Below, one piece after another: positions 22,189 through 32,453 of a stretch of 64,000 bases of DNA (position 1 is the first letter of the stretch; every line of letters begins with the position of its first letter). The stretch comes from Dryocosmus kuriphilus (lineage: Eukaryota > Arthropoda > Insecta > Hymenoptera > Cynipidae): positions 251,143,256 to 251,207,255 of the forward strand of contig CM076190.1 in the NCBI GenBank assembly GCA_038277395.1, given 5' to 3'. Made by a program: the position numbers and the translations under genes. The notes beneath the pieces were generated by a model. That model made no database searches and had not been told where the DNA came from. It was given only the letters and a program-made list of their open reading frames with translations.

Positions 22189-23045
22189 GAGTTGCGTCCG
22201 AAGACTATCCGATCTGCGTTGATATCTCCGCGTTGGTGCTATTTTTCGTCATCTGGGCCAAGGCATCCTTCGAAGTAGTCCCCATTTGATTGAACCACAC
22301 GCTCCCAGTGGTGCTTCCATATCTTAAAACAGTCTTCGAACGCAGATTTTGGAATGGCCTTCAGCTTGCGCGTCGCATTACTTTGAATCGCCTCGATGTC
22401 GTCGAACCACCGTCCTTTGAGCGCCATTTTCAAGTTTGGGGACAACTAAAAGTCGCAGGGAGCTACGTCGGGACTGTATGGAGGCTGGCGAAGCTGCACC
22501 ATCTTGTGTTTCGCCAAAAATTGCTGCACAAGGTTTGATGAATGCGCTGGCGCATTATAGTGGTGAAGAAGCCAGTCACCGCGTGACCAGAAACGCGGTC
22601 GCTTTATTCTCACGGCATCACGCAATCTTTTGGGAAATTCAACGTAATATTCTTTGTTGATCGTCTGACCTCTTGGAGCAAATTCGTAGTGCACAATACT
22701 CTCACAATCAAAACAAATAATCAGCATTGGCTTAACATGGCTCCGACTTTGACGTGCTTTTTCGGCCGTGGTTCGTCTGGACGCTTCCACTGTGAAGATT
22801 GTGGTTTATTTTCAGGATCGTAACCATAAAGCCATGACTCATCGCCAGTAATAACCTTCTTAAGGACATTTTCATTATCATTGACCATTCCCAAGCTGTC
22901 CTGAGCGATTTCAGAGCGAAGGTCTTTCTGCTCGGTCGTGAGCAATTTCGGAATGAATTTCACACACACGCGAGTCATTCACAAAATCTTGTTCAAAAAT
23001 TTCCAAACAGTACTTTTCGGTACTCCGAGATCATAAGAATCCCAA
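22189..23045 (-). mobile_element. mariner relic (minus) with a catalytic Asp-to-Tyr change
   Basis: On the minus strand: DLGVPKSTVWKFLNKIL (second helix-turn-helix, 23,030-22,979), then VCVKFIPKLLTTEQK, GDESWLYGYD (first catalytic Asp), HHYNAPAHS and PPYSPDVAPCDF (third Asp). Then come LKMALKGRWFDDIEAI and FEDCFKIWKHHWERV to GDYFEG. In the second catalytic motif the usual HDN is HYN, so the essential Asp is a Tyr. A stop follows CDF, and a frame change lies near 22,760. One terminal end (TA then CGAGTTGCGTCCGAAG) is at about 22,187; the other end was not found. Confidence 0.88.
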
Positions 23046-23049
23046 TCAC

Positions 23050-23233
23050 ACTTTCTACCAGGTTTAATTATCTGGGGCTCGTGCGATCTGAATTCTGTTG
23101 ACCCTAGTAGCGTACAAAGATTGGATGAGGATGAAGCGCAATTTTGTGCCAATGCTGAAAAAATACCTCTGTGAATTCTACACGCACCCTCTACCAGGTT
23201 CACTATCGGGGGCTTGTGCGTCCTGAATTCCTT
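23050..23233 (-). repeat. Direct repeat pair (~45 bp) beside the mariner relic
   Basis: TACCAGGTTTAATTATCTGG...GATCTGAATTC at about 23,053 recurs as TACCAGGTTCACTATCGGGG...GTCCTGAATTC at about 23,192. Confidence 0.5.
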
Positions 23234-23239
23234 TGAAGT

Positions 23240-23700
23240 CTGAGTACCAGAAATGTGTTGACTCAATTTTTACTCCGCCGTTCACTCTCGAATCTGGAAG
23301 TCCTAAGGTGTAATTGGACACCCAGAATGGAAATCTAGACTCGAATGGTGACCTCAAAACGCTTGATATAAGTAGCTTAAATTTTGTATGTTCGCTGCCA
23401 GACTAGAAAGTCTGAAGAATTGTGAACTTTGGCGTAGGAAACTGAGGTGAAATCCTGTCGAAGGCATGGCACATAGTCTTAGCGGGACGAAGCTTCGGTT
23501 CTCGTGAACTGCTACTACTCCGGAAGCTCAAAAAAAATAAGAAGCGCACCAAAAAGATTGCGCACCCAGAAGCTTGAAATTCAGAGAAAAAAAATGTTCC
23601 CATGATTCCCACGTTCCAGTGCTCCTGTAAACCTGCAATCCCCAACTTCACCACAAAAAATTAAATTTTTGTTATAAAAGAGGGACAAGAATCTGAACCT
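23240..23700. other. Spacer without recognised gene
   Basis: Short frames on both strands, none with a recognisable motif. Confidence 0.5.
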
Positions 23701-23702
23701 CC

Positions 23703-24002
23703 ATGAATTGCCATAGAGGCAAACTCATTTTCTTTGAGTCGTCTGCCGACGTAGAGTTGAGAACAACCGAGAATTACATTTGTGAAGAATTTTTAATTAA
23801 AAACTATTTTCGTTTCCGAGACCTGCGTCTGAAAAATAGCAGAGAAATCAGACCGCGTGTAGATGGGCCACCTATTCTTGTTCCAAGGGTTTCACTGTTA
23901 GTAAAGTTAAATAATCGGGTGGTAAGGGCAAGTTTTAACGTTTTACCCGACCTTGATCCGATTTGTGTAATCGGACTCGAATTGTTGGACAGAACCCATT
24001 AA
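23703..24002 (+). CDS. Short ORF resembling a retropepsin-like fragment
   Basis: A 99-codon frame ends in VRASFNVLPDLDPICVIGLELLDRTH. The pattern hydrophobic-VIGLELL near the C-terminus recalls the ILGxDFL segment of retroelement aspartic proteases, and KNYFRFRDLRL looks like a strand-rich upstream part. I do not see an intact DTG/DSG active site: SSADVELRT stands near the start. It may be a degenerate gypsy/Pao protease, or chance. Confidence 0.3.
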   Translation: MNCHRGKLIFFESSADVELRTTENYICEEFLIKNYFRFRDLRLKNSREIRPRVDGPPILVPRVSLLVKLNNRVVRASFNVLPDLDPICVIGLELLDRTH

Positions 24003-24394
24003 AAGCAAATCAGAACAAAATCTTCAGTAATTTTCAATATTGCTGGAGAAATCTGAAATGCGACATCATTATTAAAATCATTCACAAAACAATTAATTTT
24101 CCATTAAAATTAAACTCAGTAAAAGGTGGGACTCCATAAATGGACAAAAGCACGTAGTTTCGGAACTCAACCGAGGTAAATCTCAACTCAGCGCGGGCTC
24201 ACGACTCTAATATAGAATAATAAATGGGCTCAAATGACCCCTAAAATTAAATAACGTTACAAACTCTTGCCGAGATCGAAACAAAACTTGATGCAAATTC
24301 GTTGATCTCTTCTTTCTGTCATTTTCAACAGTACACAAATGCGACGAACGGAAAAAGCACGTTGGACATAAACACACGCTGCACGCGACCCAAG
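24003..24394. other. Spacer without recognised gene
   Basis: AT-rich, with a short minus-strand frame (24,398-24,207) containing no recognised motif. Confidence 0.5.
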
Positions 24395-25285
24395 GCAATT
24401 ATCCATTAACTCTTATAAATAGTATAATTAAAGAAAGAGCACATGAAATCTACAATAATTCCAGTAAGAGTAAAAAGCCCAAATGGTTAGAAACTCTTAA
24501 TAAAAGCGATAAAAGCTTAACCGTTCCATACATACAAGGTTTATCAGAAAGAATTAGAAGTTCTCTTAAAAATTTAATATAAACGTTTATTTAAAAAACA
24601 ACAACATATTAGAGAATCTGTACTACAACAAACAATAGGATCCAGAGTCAATAGAAAATTTATCGAGCGTTGTCTACCTCATACAATGTGAAGGTTGTTC
24701 AAAAATTTACACAGGTGAAACTAGCAGAAGACTAAAAACACGAATAGCTGAATATAAAAGGGATTGCCCAATCGGTAATAACAACACAGGCCTATATCAG
24801 TATGCTTTGTCTTCTGATCATTATTTCGATGTTGATTTTCAAAACATCAGAACTTTAGCAAAGAAATTATAAAATATAAAAGAAAAATCGTAGAATCCAT
24901 TTTTATTAAAAAGTAAAATAATTTGTACGTTAATTTACAAACTGAAAGAATGAATATTAATGATTTTTGTCAATGTTTATTAAATTGATTTGTATATGAA
25001 TTTTAAACAGTTCTGCTTGATATCTGTTTTGTTTTGTTTGTGTTCTAAATGTCATCGAACTATTTGTTTCAGGTAATTTATTTTATTTATTGTGAAATCT
25101 ATTATTAGATTTATGAATTAAATTTTATCAAAAATGTATGTTTTTACAGGCACTTTTTTATTAATGTTATTATCCTGAGGAAGATCGGAAGACGGGTGAA
25201 AACGTTGATTTATTTCTGAATATGAAATTAAATAAACATATTTACATTGAACGTATGACCAAAATAATTTCTCAATCTCTATATT
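24395..25285 (+). mobile_element. Penelope-like element 2 (plus), 3' fragment with GIY-YIG
   Basis: The plus strand reads KPKWLETLNKSDKSLTVPYI then QGLSERIRSSLKNL, the region after the RT. It continues with VYLIQCEGCSKIYTGETSRR and LKTRIAEYKRDCPIGNNNTG, a GIY-YIG domain whose Y-I-x...I-Y-x-GE and Arg motifs are visible. Frame breaks occur at about 24,580 and 24,870. The element ends at about 25,285 with the same tail as Penelope-like element 1, including TAAATAAACATATTTACATT. The two copies lie in inverse orientation and share one family. The RT proper is missing. Confidence 0.87.
25173..25206 (+). ncRNA. Hammerhead-like motif in Penelope-like element 2
   Basis: CCTGAGGA fits the CUGANGA core, and GAAAAC follows 20 bases later in the position of the 3' core GAAA. 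Stem II between them is weak in this copy. Position near the 3' terminus of a Penelope-like element fits the known hammerheads of this group. Confidence 0.4.
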
Positions 25286-25951
25286 TGGAGAATATCTATA
25301 TCAACTGTATAATTTCATTTGAGCTTTTTTCAGAATAACTTGAATTTGAAAATTTTTTTACTCATGGGTGGCTCGGCTTAGACTGAAGATTATATTAATT
25401 CCTTGTTTAAAACAATATTCCTTTCACATATTTTCAGATGTTGCTTGCTCCAAGTATATTGTGACACAAGAAGTTTTGGCTCATATCAAAACAGTTATTA
25501 CTAATGCCAAAGATTGTGGTGCACATAGAAAGGAAAGGAAACAAAATAAGTAAAGTTAAAAAATTTTATAATTTGGCAAATTTATGATTTTAAACAAAAA
25601 ATACATTAATTTATAGATACATATTTGTGTATTTCTTTCTGTACAAATCTAAAACAAAGCTATAATCAAAAAGTGGCTTCTTAACAAAAAAATTTCGTGG
25701 CCAAATCGGGTACCAATCGGGTACCGATCGGACAGCTATATGTGGCTTCGAGCAGGCCATGCTTTTTATCAGCCATCGAGCCCAGACCTGGTTTTTCGAT
25801 CAGGGCCCTATTGAGACAGACCTGGGCTCGATCGGAGCCAGAGCGAAATTTCTACACTGTTATTACTTATTTTTACATTATTTTCATGCTTAGAACGAGT
25901 TAGTTATATTTCAATATATTGAGTATCAATTAAAATTACCCCATATGATAA
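25286..25951. other. Spacer with a palindrome-rich GGGCTCGAT patch
   Basis: No gene recognised. At 25,700-25,850 short repeated and inverted motifs occur (ATCGGGTACC twice, GAGCCCAGACCTGG and CAGACCTGGGCTCGATC). GGGCTCGAT/ATCGAGCCC form a foldback of about 50 bases. Confidence 0.45.
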
Positions 25952-25953
25952 TA

Positions 25954-26902
25954 CGAGGCACGACTAGAAAGTAAGCGTACTGGTACTCTCACAGCTGTAG
26001 GGAATACTTTTTCGACATGTTGGCAACACTGCCGCGTAGCCTGACCCTTCCCCTTCGAAACGAGACCAATCCGAGGTTAGTGTGTTGAAAACTCTTGACG
26101 CAGTAGCATCTCTCGCGAAAAATGTCGATCGTATCTCCCGCCAAGTGCGAAATTCGCGCCGTCATTCGCTAGCTCGTTGTGAAGGGAAAAGCTCCAGTTG
26201 AGATTTATAATGAGGTGAAAACTGTTTACGGCAATGGAGCTATTAATCATACGAGTGTGTGCAAGTGGTGTCGCGAATTTCAAAATGGTCGTACTTCCGT
26301 GCATGATAATCAGAGCAGCTGAAGACCTTCAATTGTGACTGACGGAATTGTGGAAAAAATCGGGATTGCAGTCCGTGACGATCGCAGATTGACGTTAGAT
26401 GATCTTTCTGCGATGTTTCCGCAAATCTCCAGGTCCCTGTTACACGAAAAAATCACGGAAACTCTTGGATATCGGAAATTGTCTGCGAGGTGGGTCCCAG
26501 AAGAGCTGACAATGCCAAACCTCACACGGCCAACGCCACGAAGCAACTCCTGGACTCTTTGGATGAGATGTTTTGAACCACCCCCCGTATTCCCCTGACC
26601 TGGCCCCTTCAGATTTCCATATCTGCCCTTCCCTGTAGGTGCACATGGGTGGAAACAAGTTTTCAACGGCCGAGGAGGTGAAGGGAGATGTGGAGAAGTG
26701 GGCGAAAGAGCTGGCGAGAGACTTCTTCGAGGCAGGCCTCAAAAAATTGATCCCGCGGCTCACCACTTGCATCGAGAGGGATGGTGACTATGTCGAAAAA
26801 TAACTTACATATGTACAAGCGTAACCAACTATGTTTTTGTTTTGATACATTTTTTTTTAAGCCTACATAAATTGAGTTCACTTACTTTCTGGACGTGCCT
26901 CG
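25954..26902 (+). mobile_element. mariner transposon with TIRs and TA duplications, internally deleted
   Basis: The left end CGAGGCACGACTAGAAAGTA and the complement of the right end CGAGGCACGTCCAGAAAGTA match, each flanked by TA (25,952-25,953 and 26,903-26,904). Inside, the N-terminal DNA-binding part is readable (CEIRAVI, APVEIYNEVKTVYG, VCKWCREFQNGRTS, then DRRLTLDDLSAMFPQISRSL). Sequence then jumps from WVPEELT to a degraded PRIP-P-LAPSD-like stretch and the C-terminal tail. The catalytic core is therefore deleted and the copy is non-autonomous. Stops occur at several places. Confidence 0.9.
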
Positions 26903-27440
26903 TACTACTGAATTAATTTTAGAAATTAATTAGGGTCTTATTAGAGCCTGTCTAATATAATAGACAGTGGTTTGTCCAGACGTAAAATTTTGCCAAGTCA
27001 GCTAAAAGAGGCTCAGTCATCAATTCCCGGCGAACATCTGGCTAGTGTTTGCTGGTTTATTTTCACAAGCTAGAGCCCGATCAACGCCCGACTTAAAATA
27101 GGGACAAACCGGGCAACTTCTAGAAGGGATCTGCTTCAATATTTATGTATACGTACCCCATAGTTAAATCGCAAAAATATTACCAGATATATTATTCTGT
27201 TTTAATATCTATTTTCCTCATGTGGTAAAAATTTGATCAATCATCAGTGTAAAAATAGGATTCTTCTGAAACGTAAAATATTGTGTTATTGAAGAAATTG
27301 TGTAACTTATTATCTCTCCTTGAAACCATCAAATGAAATGTAAATATCCCGGAAAGGTAAGCATAGAGTGTACGAGAATCTACGAGATGATTATATACAT
27401 TTATGGTTGTTCAATTATTTTATTATTATTACCATATATG

Positions 27441-27465
27441 TATATAAAAGGTGTTTTCTCTCAGT
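27441..27465 (+). promoter_or_regulatory. Core promoter of locus B: TATA box and initiator
   Basis: TATATAAAAG at 27,441-27,450 and TCAGT at 27,461-27,465 keep the same spacing as in locus A. A 5' leader of about 200 bases leads to the ATG at 27,665. Confidence 0.65.
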
Positions 27466-27664
27466 CCTGGATAAAAGCATGCAGACAGCGTTTGCTACAT
27501 CGGAGATTACATATACTATATTTACACTATTTACAATCACTTGTAACTATCGTGTAAGCTAACTCATTTCTTTTGTTCCCATTCACTCCCGAATATTCAT
27601 TAATTACATTTTTAACCAAATTATTCATTAACACGTTATTCAGTGTTGACTCTAATTGCCAAAA

Positions 27665-30086
27665 ATGAGGATCGTTTGTACTGTGGCCATATCCTTGGCG
27701 GTGATCTTTAATATTATAGGTAAATATAATTATGTAAAATGGCTAATATTTTACACGGAAAAGGATTTACATGTAGCTGAATAAACGATATGTATCATCG
27801 ATCTTGTCATACATATCGTTATGAGTGAACCAACGATATTGGAAAAATATTTCAAAGAGGGATTTGTATTATCATTTTATTTTTGCCATTATCATGATTA
27901 AATGACATTTTTAAATTGCTAAAACAAAAATATTATAGAGTTTAAACCAAAATGTTGGGAATCTGAATACAGAGGATTGTTTAGCTGACGGAAGCACATC
28001 GTTGAATCGAATTATGAGATATATCATAATTAAGGGCTTATTTAATGCTAATTAAATGGCCTATAGAGAAATTTAATGCTTTGCGTTTTAAAACAAGCGG
28101 TAGTTCCGCTCGCTTAAAGTTAAACTACCAAAGCCACTCGTGAGAAAAGAACTTGGAATCAAGTTATGACCCTTATTATAATCAAGGGCTCATTTAATGC
28201 TTTTACTGCTAGATTAGTTTCTCTAGCTAGAAGTCGACCAACGCCCGACTTCAAATAGGGATGAACTTGCCAAAAAAATGATCTTTTAAACAATTAGCAA
28301 GGTTTCAATGAAAAAACGGTATCTTTCCATAAAAGAGTAAAGATGTCACAAAACAATCTGCTTCAATATCTAGATACTTTTCCCATACGTTGAATCGCTC
28401 AAATATTACCCGGTAATATCTAGATATTCTATTTTAATACCTAGTTTTCTATGTGTAATAGAAGTTATCTAAGTTTTCAATGTTAAAGTCGGATTCTTCT
28501 AAAACGTAAAATATAATGTTCTAGAAGAAATTGTGTAACTTGTTTTTTTTCCTTGACACCTACACATAAAATGTAAATATCCCATAAAGATAAGCATAAC
28601 GCGGCTAGATTTGACGAGGTAATGGTTATATTCATATATGACTGTTCAATTATTTTATTATTGTAACTACACACAGACGGTTGAGGGGAAGGACCACCTA
28701 TCTCGGCTCATGGTTAGGAAACCACCTACCACTCGAGCTCTCTTTTTCTTAAATTTTGAAGTACCAGCACTGGAGGATCTTAAAATCTTAGTCTTATGCA
28801 AGCAAAGATGATTTCGAATCATTGAAGCAATCTCTAGTTCCTTAAAATGTCTAAAAAAATCCCAAAGATCATTCAAAGTCCCTCAAAATCCTTTAAAGTA
28901 TCTTCGAAATATCTTCAAACTCTTCGAATTCATTCAAAATAACTTTAAATCTCTTTCAAATCTTGAAACACTTTTATATCTTTTAAAATTACCAAAAACC
29001 AGTTTAAGTCTCTTAAAATCAATTAAGATCTCGTCGAAATCCTTTAAAATCGTTTAAAGTAGCTTTATTTCTCTTAAACTCCATTAAAATTTTAAAAATC
29101 ACTTAAAATGTTTGAAATCTCATAAAGTTTCGTTAATGTTTGCAAAAAAGAAATGGCAACAATGAAAATTTAAATTACACAATTTTTCGTAAATAAGACA
29201 TTTTTCTTTAGTTGGAGTGAAATATTCACTCGTTATGGGAAGACATACGGTTATTTCTATTAAAAAAAAAAAAAACATCAAAATCGATTCAGAAACTCTC
29301 AGGTGATTTTCGTGTAAAAACAGTGCTTTTTCATCTAAGCGCCGATTAAGAACGATTGGGAACGATTCAGAAATGGAAGAAGCGAAGACTTTCAGATTGA
29401 TTGTTTGTCTTCCATAGTCTTCAATCGATTCCAATCGATTATTTCTAGAAGGGTATGCTTGTAAAAAAGTGAATTCTATATTTCTTATTGCAGAGTTCAG
29501 TTCACAGTCCGAGCGCTTCCCTAATGAGGACAACATTCCTGGTGTTCCTCGAGGCAGACCTGTTCTTCTTGACCTGTTCCCTACTTCTGCCACGCCACCT
29601 TTTCGTTCCAGGTCCAGGTCACCTGATCATCAAAGATCCATATCACCTCCTCTTTACAGGCCCTTGTCTCCTGGTATCAATCTTCGTACTACTGATGACC
29701 TTGAATCTATTCGGCTTATTCCCAACTGCAATCCGGACCGTCATTTCGAACTTCGAAGATATCATTTTCCTGACGGTGTACAACTTGAGTTGAAAGGAAG
29801 AGCAGGTAGCTACGTTTCCATGCTAACCAGAGAACAAAGAGTATTAATAACGCCCGATGGTTTCATCTTTGCCATATTGGTCCATAATGATTTACTTCGT
29901 GGAATATACAAACCTAAAGCTCTGCACGGGCAACGGGCGAAAATGAACATAATAACAGGAGATATTAAAGAAATGCTCATTGAAGAAGAGTACGAAGCTC
30001 CAATAGGCAATAGAAATCTAATCCGTGATAATTTTAGTGTAATGCGTTTAATACCACGTGAAAACCGCTCTGCTAGAAACATCTAA
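27665..30086 (+). CDS. Locus B: two-exon secreted protein, intact, 215 residues, unknown family
   Basis: Exon 1 is 27,665-27,719 (MRIVCTVAISLAVIFNII, a signal peptide-like leader), with a GTAAAT donor in phase 1. Exon 2 is 29,494-30,086 after TTCTTATTGCAG; joining the exons gives a GAG codon and an open frame to TAA. The mature part has three regions: an acidic/polar start (SSQSERFPNEDN), an Arg/Ser/Pro-rich linker (RSRSRSPDHQRSISPP), and a 120-residue C-terminal region with LESIRLIPN, DGFIFAIL, LRGIYKPKAL and IRDNF. Only one Cys is left after the leader, so it is not a knottin. No enzyme or binding motif was recognised. Compared with locus A, most codon differences change the amino acid, yet the frame is open. 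Secretion is inferred from the leader; an effector, venom or immune role is a guess. Confidence 0.72.
27784..27820 (+). other. Conserved intronic hairpin (locus B)
   Basis: AACGATATGTAT and ATACATATCGTT are exact 12-bp complements around a 13-base loop, at the same place as the locus A hairpin (3,539-3,575). Confidence 0.55.
28375..28680 (+). repeat. Intronic second copy of the promoter module (locus B)
   Basis: Repeats the 27,140-27,440 upstream region (CCCATACGTTGAATCGCTC, GATTCTTCTAAAACG, GAAATTGTGTAACTTG, ATTATTTTATTATTG) without a TATA box. Matches 4,005-4,300 in locus A. Confidence 0.75.
28850..29110 (+). repeat. Degenerate CTTAAAATC/TTTGAAATC repeat in the locus B intron
   Basis: Loosely periodic units such as CTTTAAAATCGTTTAAAG and CTCTTAAACTCC fill about 260 bases, the same style as 4,480-4,610 and 57,000-59,200. 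Confidence 0.6.
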
Positions 30087-30893
30087 TAGAAAGTTGCTTT
30101 CAAATCTATCCAACTGCTTCCATTCGTTTCCGCAATTTTCCGATATCTGCATCAGATTCTATCAGAAAATTTTTTATAGAAGATGCTAATGACATTTAGC
30201 GAAAAAAGCTGATCATTTCATTTATAATTGATTTACAAGCTCTTCTCACTAACTTGAATTTTTGCTCAAAATTTTTTGAAGCTTGTGACACAAGCGGAAA
30301 GCTCCTGATGCCTATTTTTGAAAGAAAATTGTACACAGACCCACACAAAATTTCCCGTCCCAAATTGTTACAAGGGCACAATTCTGGACACCATTAGATG
30401 AATAAAAAATGTAAAACTTATAATATTGCTTGTGACTCTTTATTACAAAAAACTGATAGTTACATAAAAAAGTCAATGTATGGGCTTAAATGTCCCGATA
30501 CACTTAAGCTTTTCAAAAACAGATAAAAAATTGCTTTTCATTCACTTAGACAAATATTCTAGGTAGAAAGTTTTGAAATATTGCTAATTTTCCACATATA
30601 GGGCCCTTTTGAAATAAGAAAACTTTTTTCCCAAAAATTATTCGCACTTAAAAAAGAGATTGTAAAAGTATTCACCACAGAAGAAACTAAGTTTAGTTTT
30701 TGTAGCAGGTAAAATTTAGGGCGGTTAAAGTTTAAACGCTATTTCGTAACTTTACCTTAAGATAGAATAAAATGTGTCGTCTGCTACGTCGCCAACTGCA
30801 GTTCGGAAAACAGCAAAGCGTAAATAAAATCAGGCTAGAAATCAGGAAAACGGTGTTCGCAAAACATCGCTCACATTTCAACGTCATTCTAAA

Positions 30894-31543
30894 AATAATT
30901 ATATTTATCGCGGATGAATTAATAGTACACTATGCTGCTAGGGAGAGAGGTAAGCGATTTAATCGAAATCGCGGCTCAATTCCGAACGGCATACGATACT
31001 GTTTTTTCTACATGAACATCAAAATGACAAATATTGGAGCATTTGTAACGAGAGAGGAAGCGCACAAATCTCATTTGTGTACGCTAATAGTGCATATGAA
31101 TGAATGTGCGGGGGAAGGAGGGTCCAGAGCGGAGCCCTCGGAACCAATTCGAATTATATTGAATGTCTCAGGGACATCGCGGAGACATCCCAGGCAAACA
31201 CGCTTTTAGAGCGTGTTTTATCACAAAAATAAAGTTATATCCTTACTTAAAATATATAAATATATGTGATGATCAAACTTCACTTCTTATTTTCATAACC
31301 ATTAAGAATGCCGCTACTCATTAAATACGACGATTACAGACGATACGACAAATGAGGTGAATAATGCTACACATTGCCAGATGATGCCGTAGTAGTTAAC
31401 GTTTCTGTTAACTAGTGGCGCTGCTGGCGATAACTCTATATAATTATTCCAATGTAGTGCGCCGTAGGCATGATTTTAGCTCATATCGGGCCTATGACGC
31501 GTATTTATTATCCCCAGGAAGGATAAGGGAGCACATGGCCGAT
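30894..31543. other. Spacer without recognised gene
   Basis: A 145-codon plus-strand frame (30,772-31,209) crosses the end of the duplication and shows no recognisable domain; the locus A copy does not keep it. I see nothing else. Confidence 0.5.
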
Positions 31544-32153
31544 CTGCAAGGTGGGTGCCTGTCACCACTACGCAGTGCTGCGGATAGACGAACTGCCCCT
31601 GAGAATGAATAGCTTCTGAGGTTAACTACGAATAAAAGAATAAGCAGTCGCGGACAGCCGAGAGAAGCCAGTCGTGGATGTGGTGAGCCCACACTGAACT
31701 GGTAGAAAATAGGTACGCGACAGCCATGGTTTGGGAGAGCTTACCCTTTCGCATCCATACGCAATAGGTGGATTCTATCAAGTCGAAACGCAGCGTGCAT
31801 CCACCCAGAAACACTACCCGAACCAAAACTAGAAACCTTGTAAGGGGAAAATCCTGCTGCCCCACTGTATATGACTGCGATGCCACTGCCCACAAGGGAT
31901 GTGTGGAATGATTCGCCTCAGTAGGGTCACCGTGGTATTGATGCCAGTGCGGCGCACTGCCTCGCAGGGGGACATTAGGATACGAGGCAGAAACCGTAAT
32001 GTGTCTGACGACATGTGGACACGGTCCTTGTCAAAGTCGGAAAGCTCCCATACATAGACCTAGGGAGATATGGGGTTATCACTCCTCGGACGGTGGACTC
32101 ACCTGCGTTCGGAGCAGCATCTATAACGTGCGGAGATTCTTAAAAAAAAAAAA
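31544..32153 (+). mobile_element. SINE-like copy of a LINE 5' region with a poly(A) tail
   Basis: This block matches 50,333-50,945, the 5' untranslated region of the LINE at 50.3-52.5 kb. Shared landmarks: CACCACTACGCAG, GGGGAAAATCCTGCTGCCCC, GATGTGTGGAATGATTCGCC, CTTGTCAAAGTCGGAAAGCT. It stops a few bases before where the LINE ORF ATG would be and ends in a run of twelve A. It is thus a 5'-only copy with its own A tail. It could be an independent SINE sharing this head, or a prematurely polyadenylated LINE transcript. Confidence 0.7.
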
Positions 32154-32159
32154 TAAATA

Positions 32160-32452
32160 ATCCCTACTAGAAACTTGAAAGCTTCAAGGAATAAAAAAAA
32201 AACGATTAAATTTGGACAAAAAAAAAGATCTTTTTTAATTTAAAAAACAAGAAGAAAACAAAAAAATTGAGGAACGGAAGAGAAGGCAAGAGAAGGAAGG
32301 GGTTTTGGTTTTTTGTCTTCTCTTTCTTTCCTCTATTCTTTTCTTTTTCTTGTTTTTTTTTGCTTTTTCAATTTAAAAAAAAAAAATCTTTTTTTTTGTT
32401 CAAATTTAATCTTTTTTTTAATTCCTTGAAGGCTTTTAGTTTCTAGTATAGG
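32160..32452. mobile_element. Foldback/MITE hairpin (~290 bp)
   Basis: The left arm (CTACTAGAAACTTGAAAGCT, then TCAAGGAATAAAAAAA and GATTAAATTTGGACAAAAA) is complementary to the right arm (TTTGTTCAAATTTAATC, AATTCCTTGAAGGC, TTTTAGTTTCTAGTATAGG). The centre is near 32,305. Non-coding; the arms reach over 100 bases with mismatches. Confidence 0.75.
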
Positions 32453-32453
32453 A

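Larger units (their letters stand above)
27050..30893 (+). repeat. Segmental duplication, copy 2 (locus B)
   Basis: Counterpart of 2,890-7,632. Starting near TAGAGCCCGATC, it holds the promoter module, exon 1, intronic module, exon 2 and 3' flank. Homology ends near 30,893, where copy 1 passes into the DIRS-like element. It lacks both intron insertions of copy 1, so it keeps the more compact ancestral arrangement. Confidence 0.85.
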
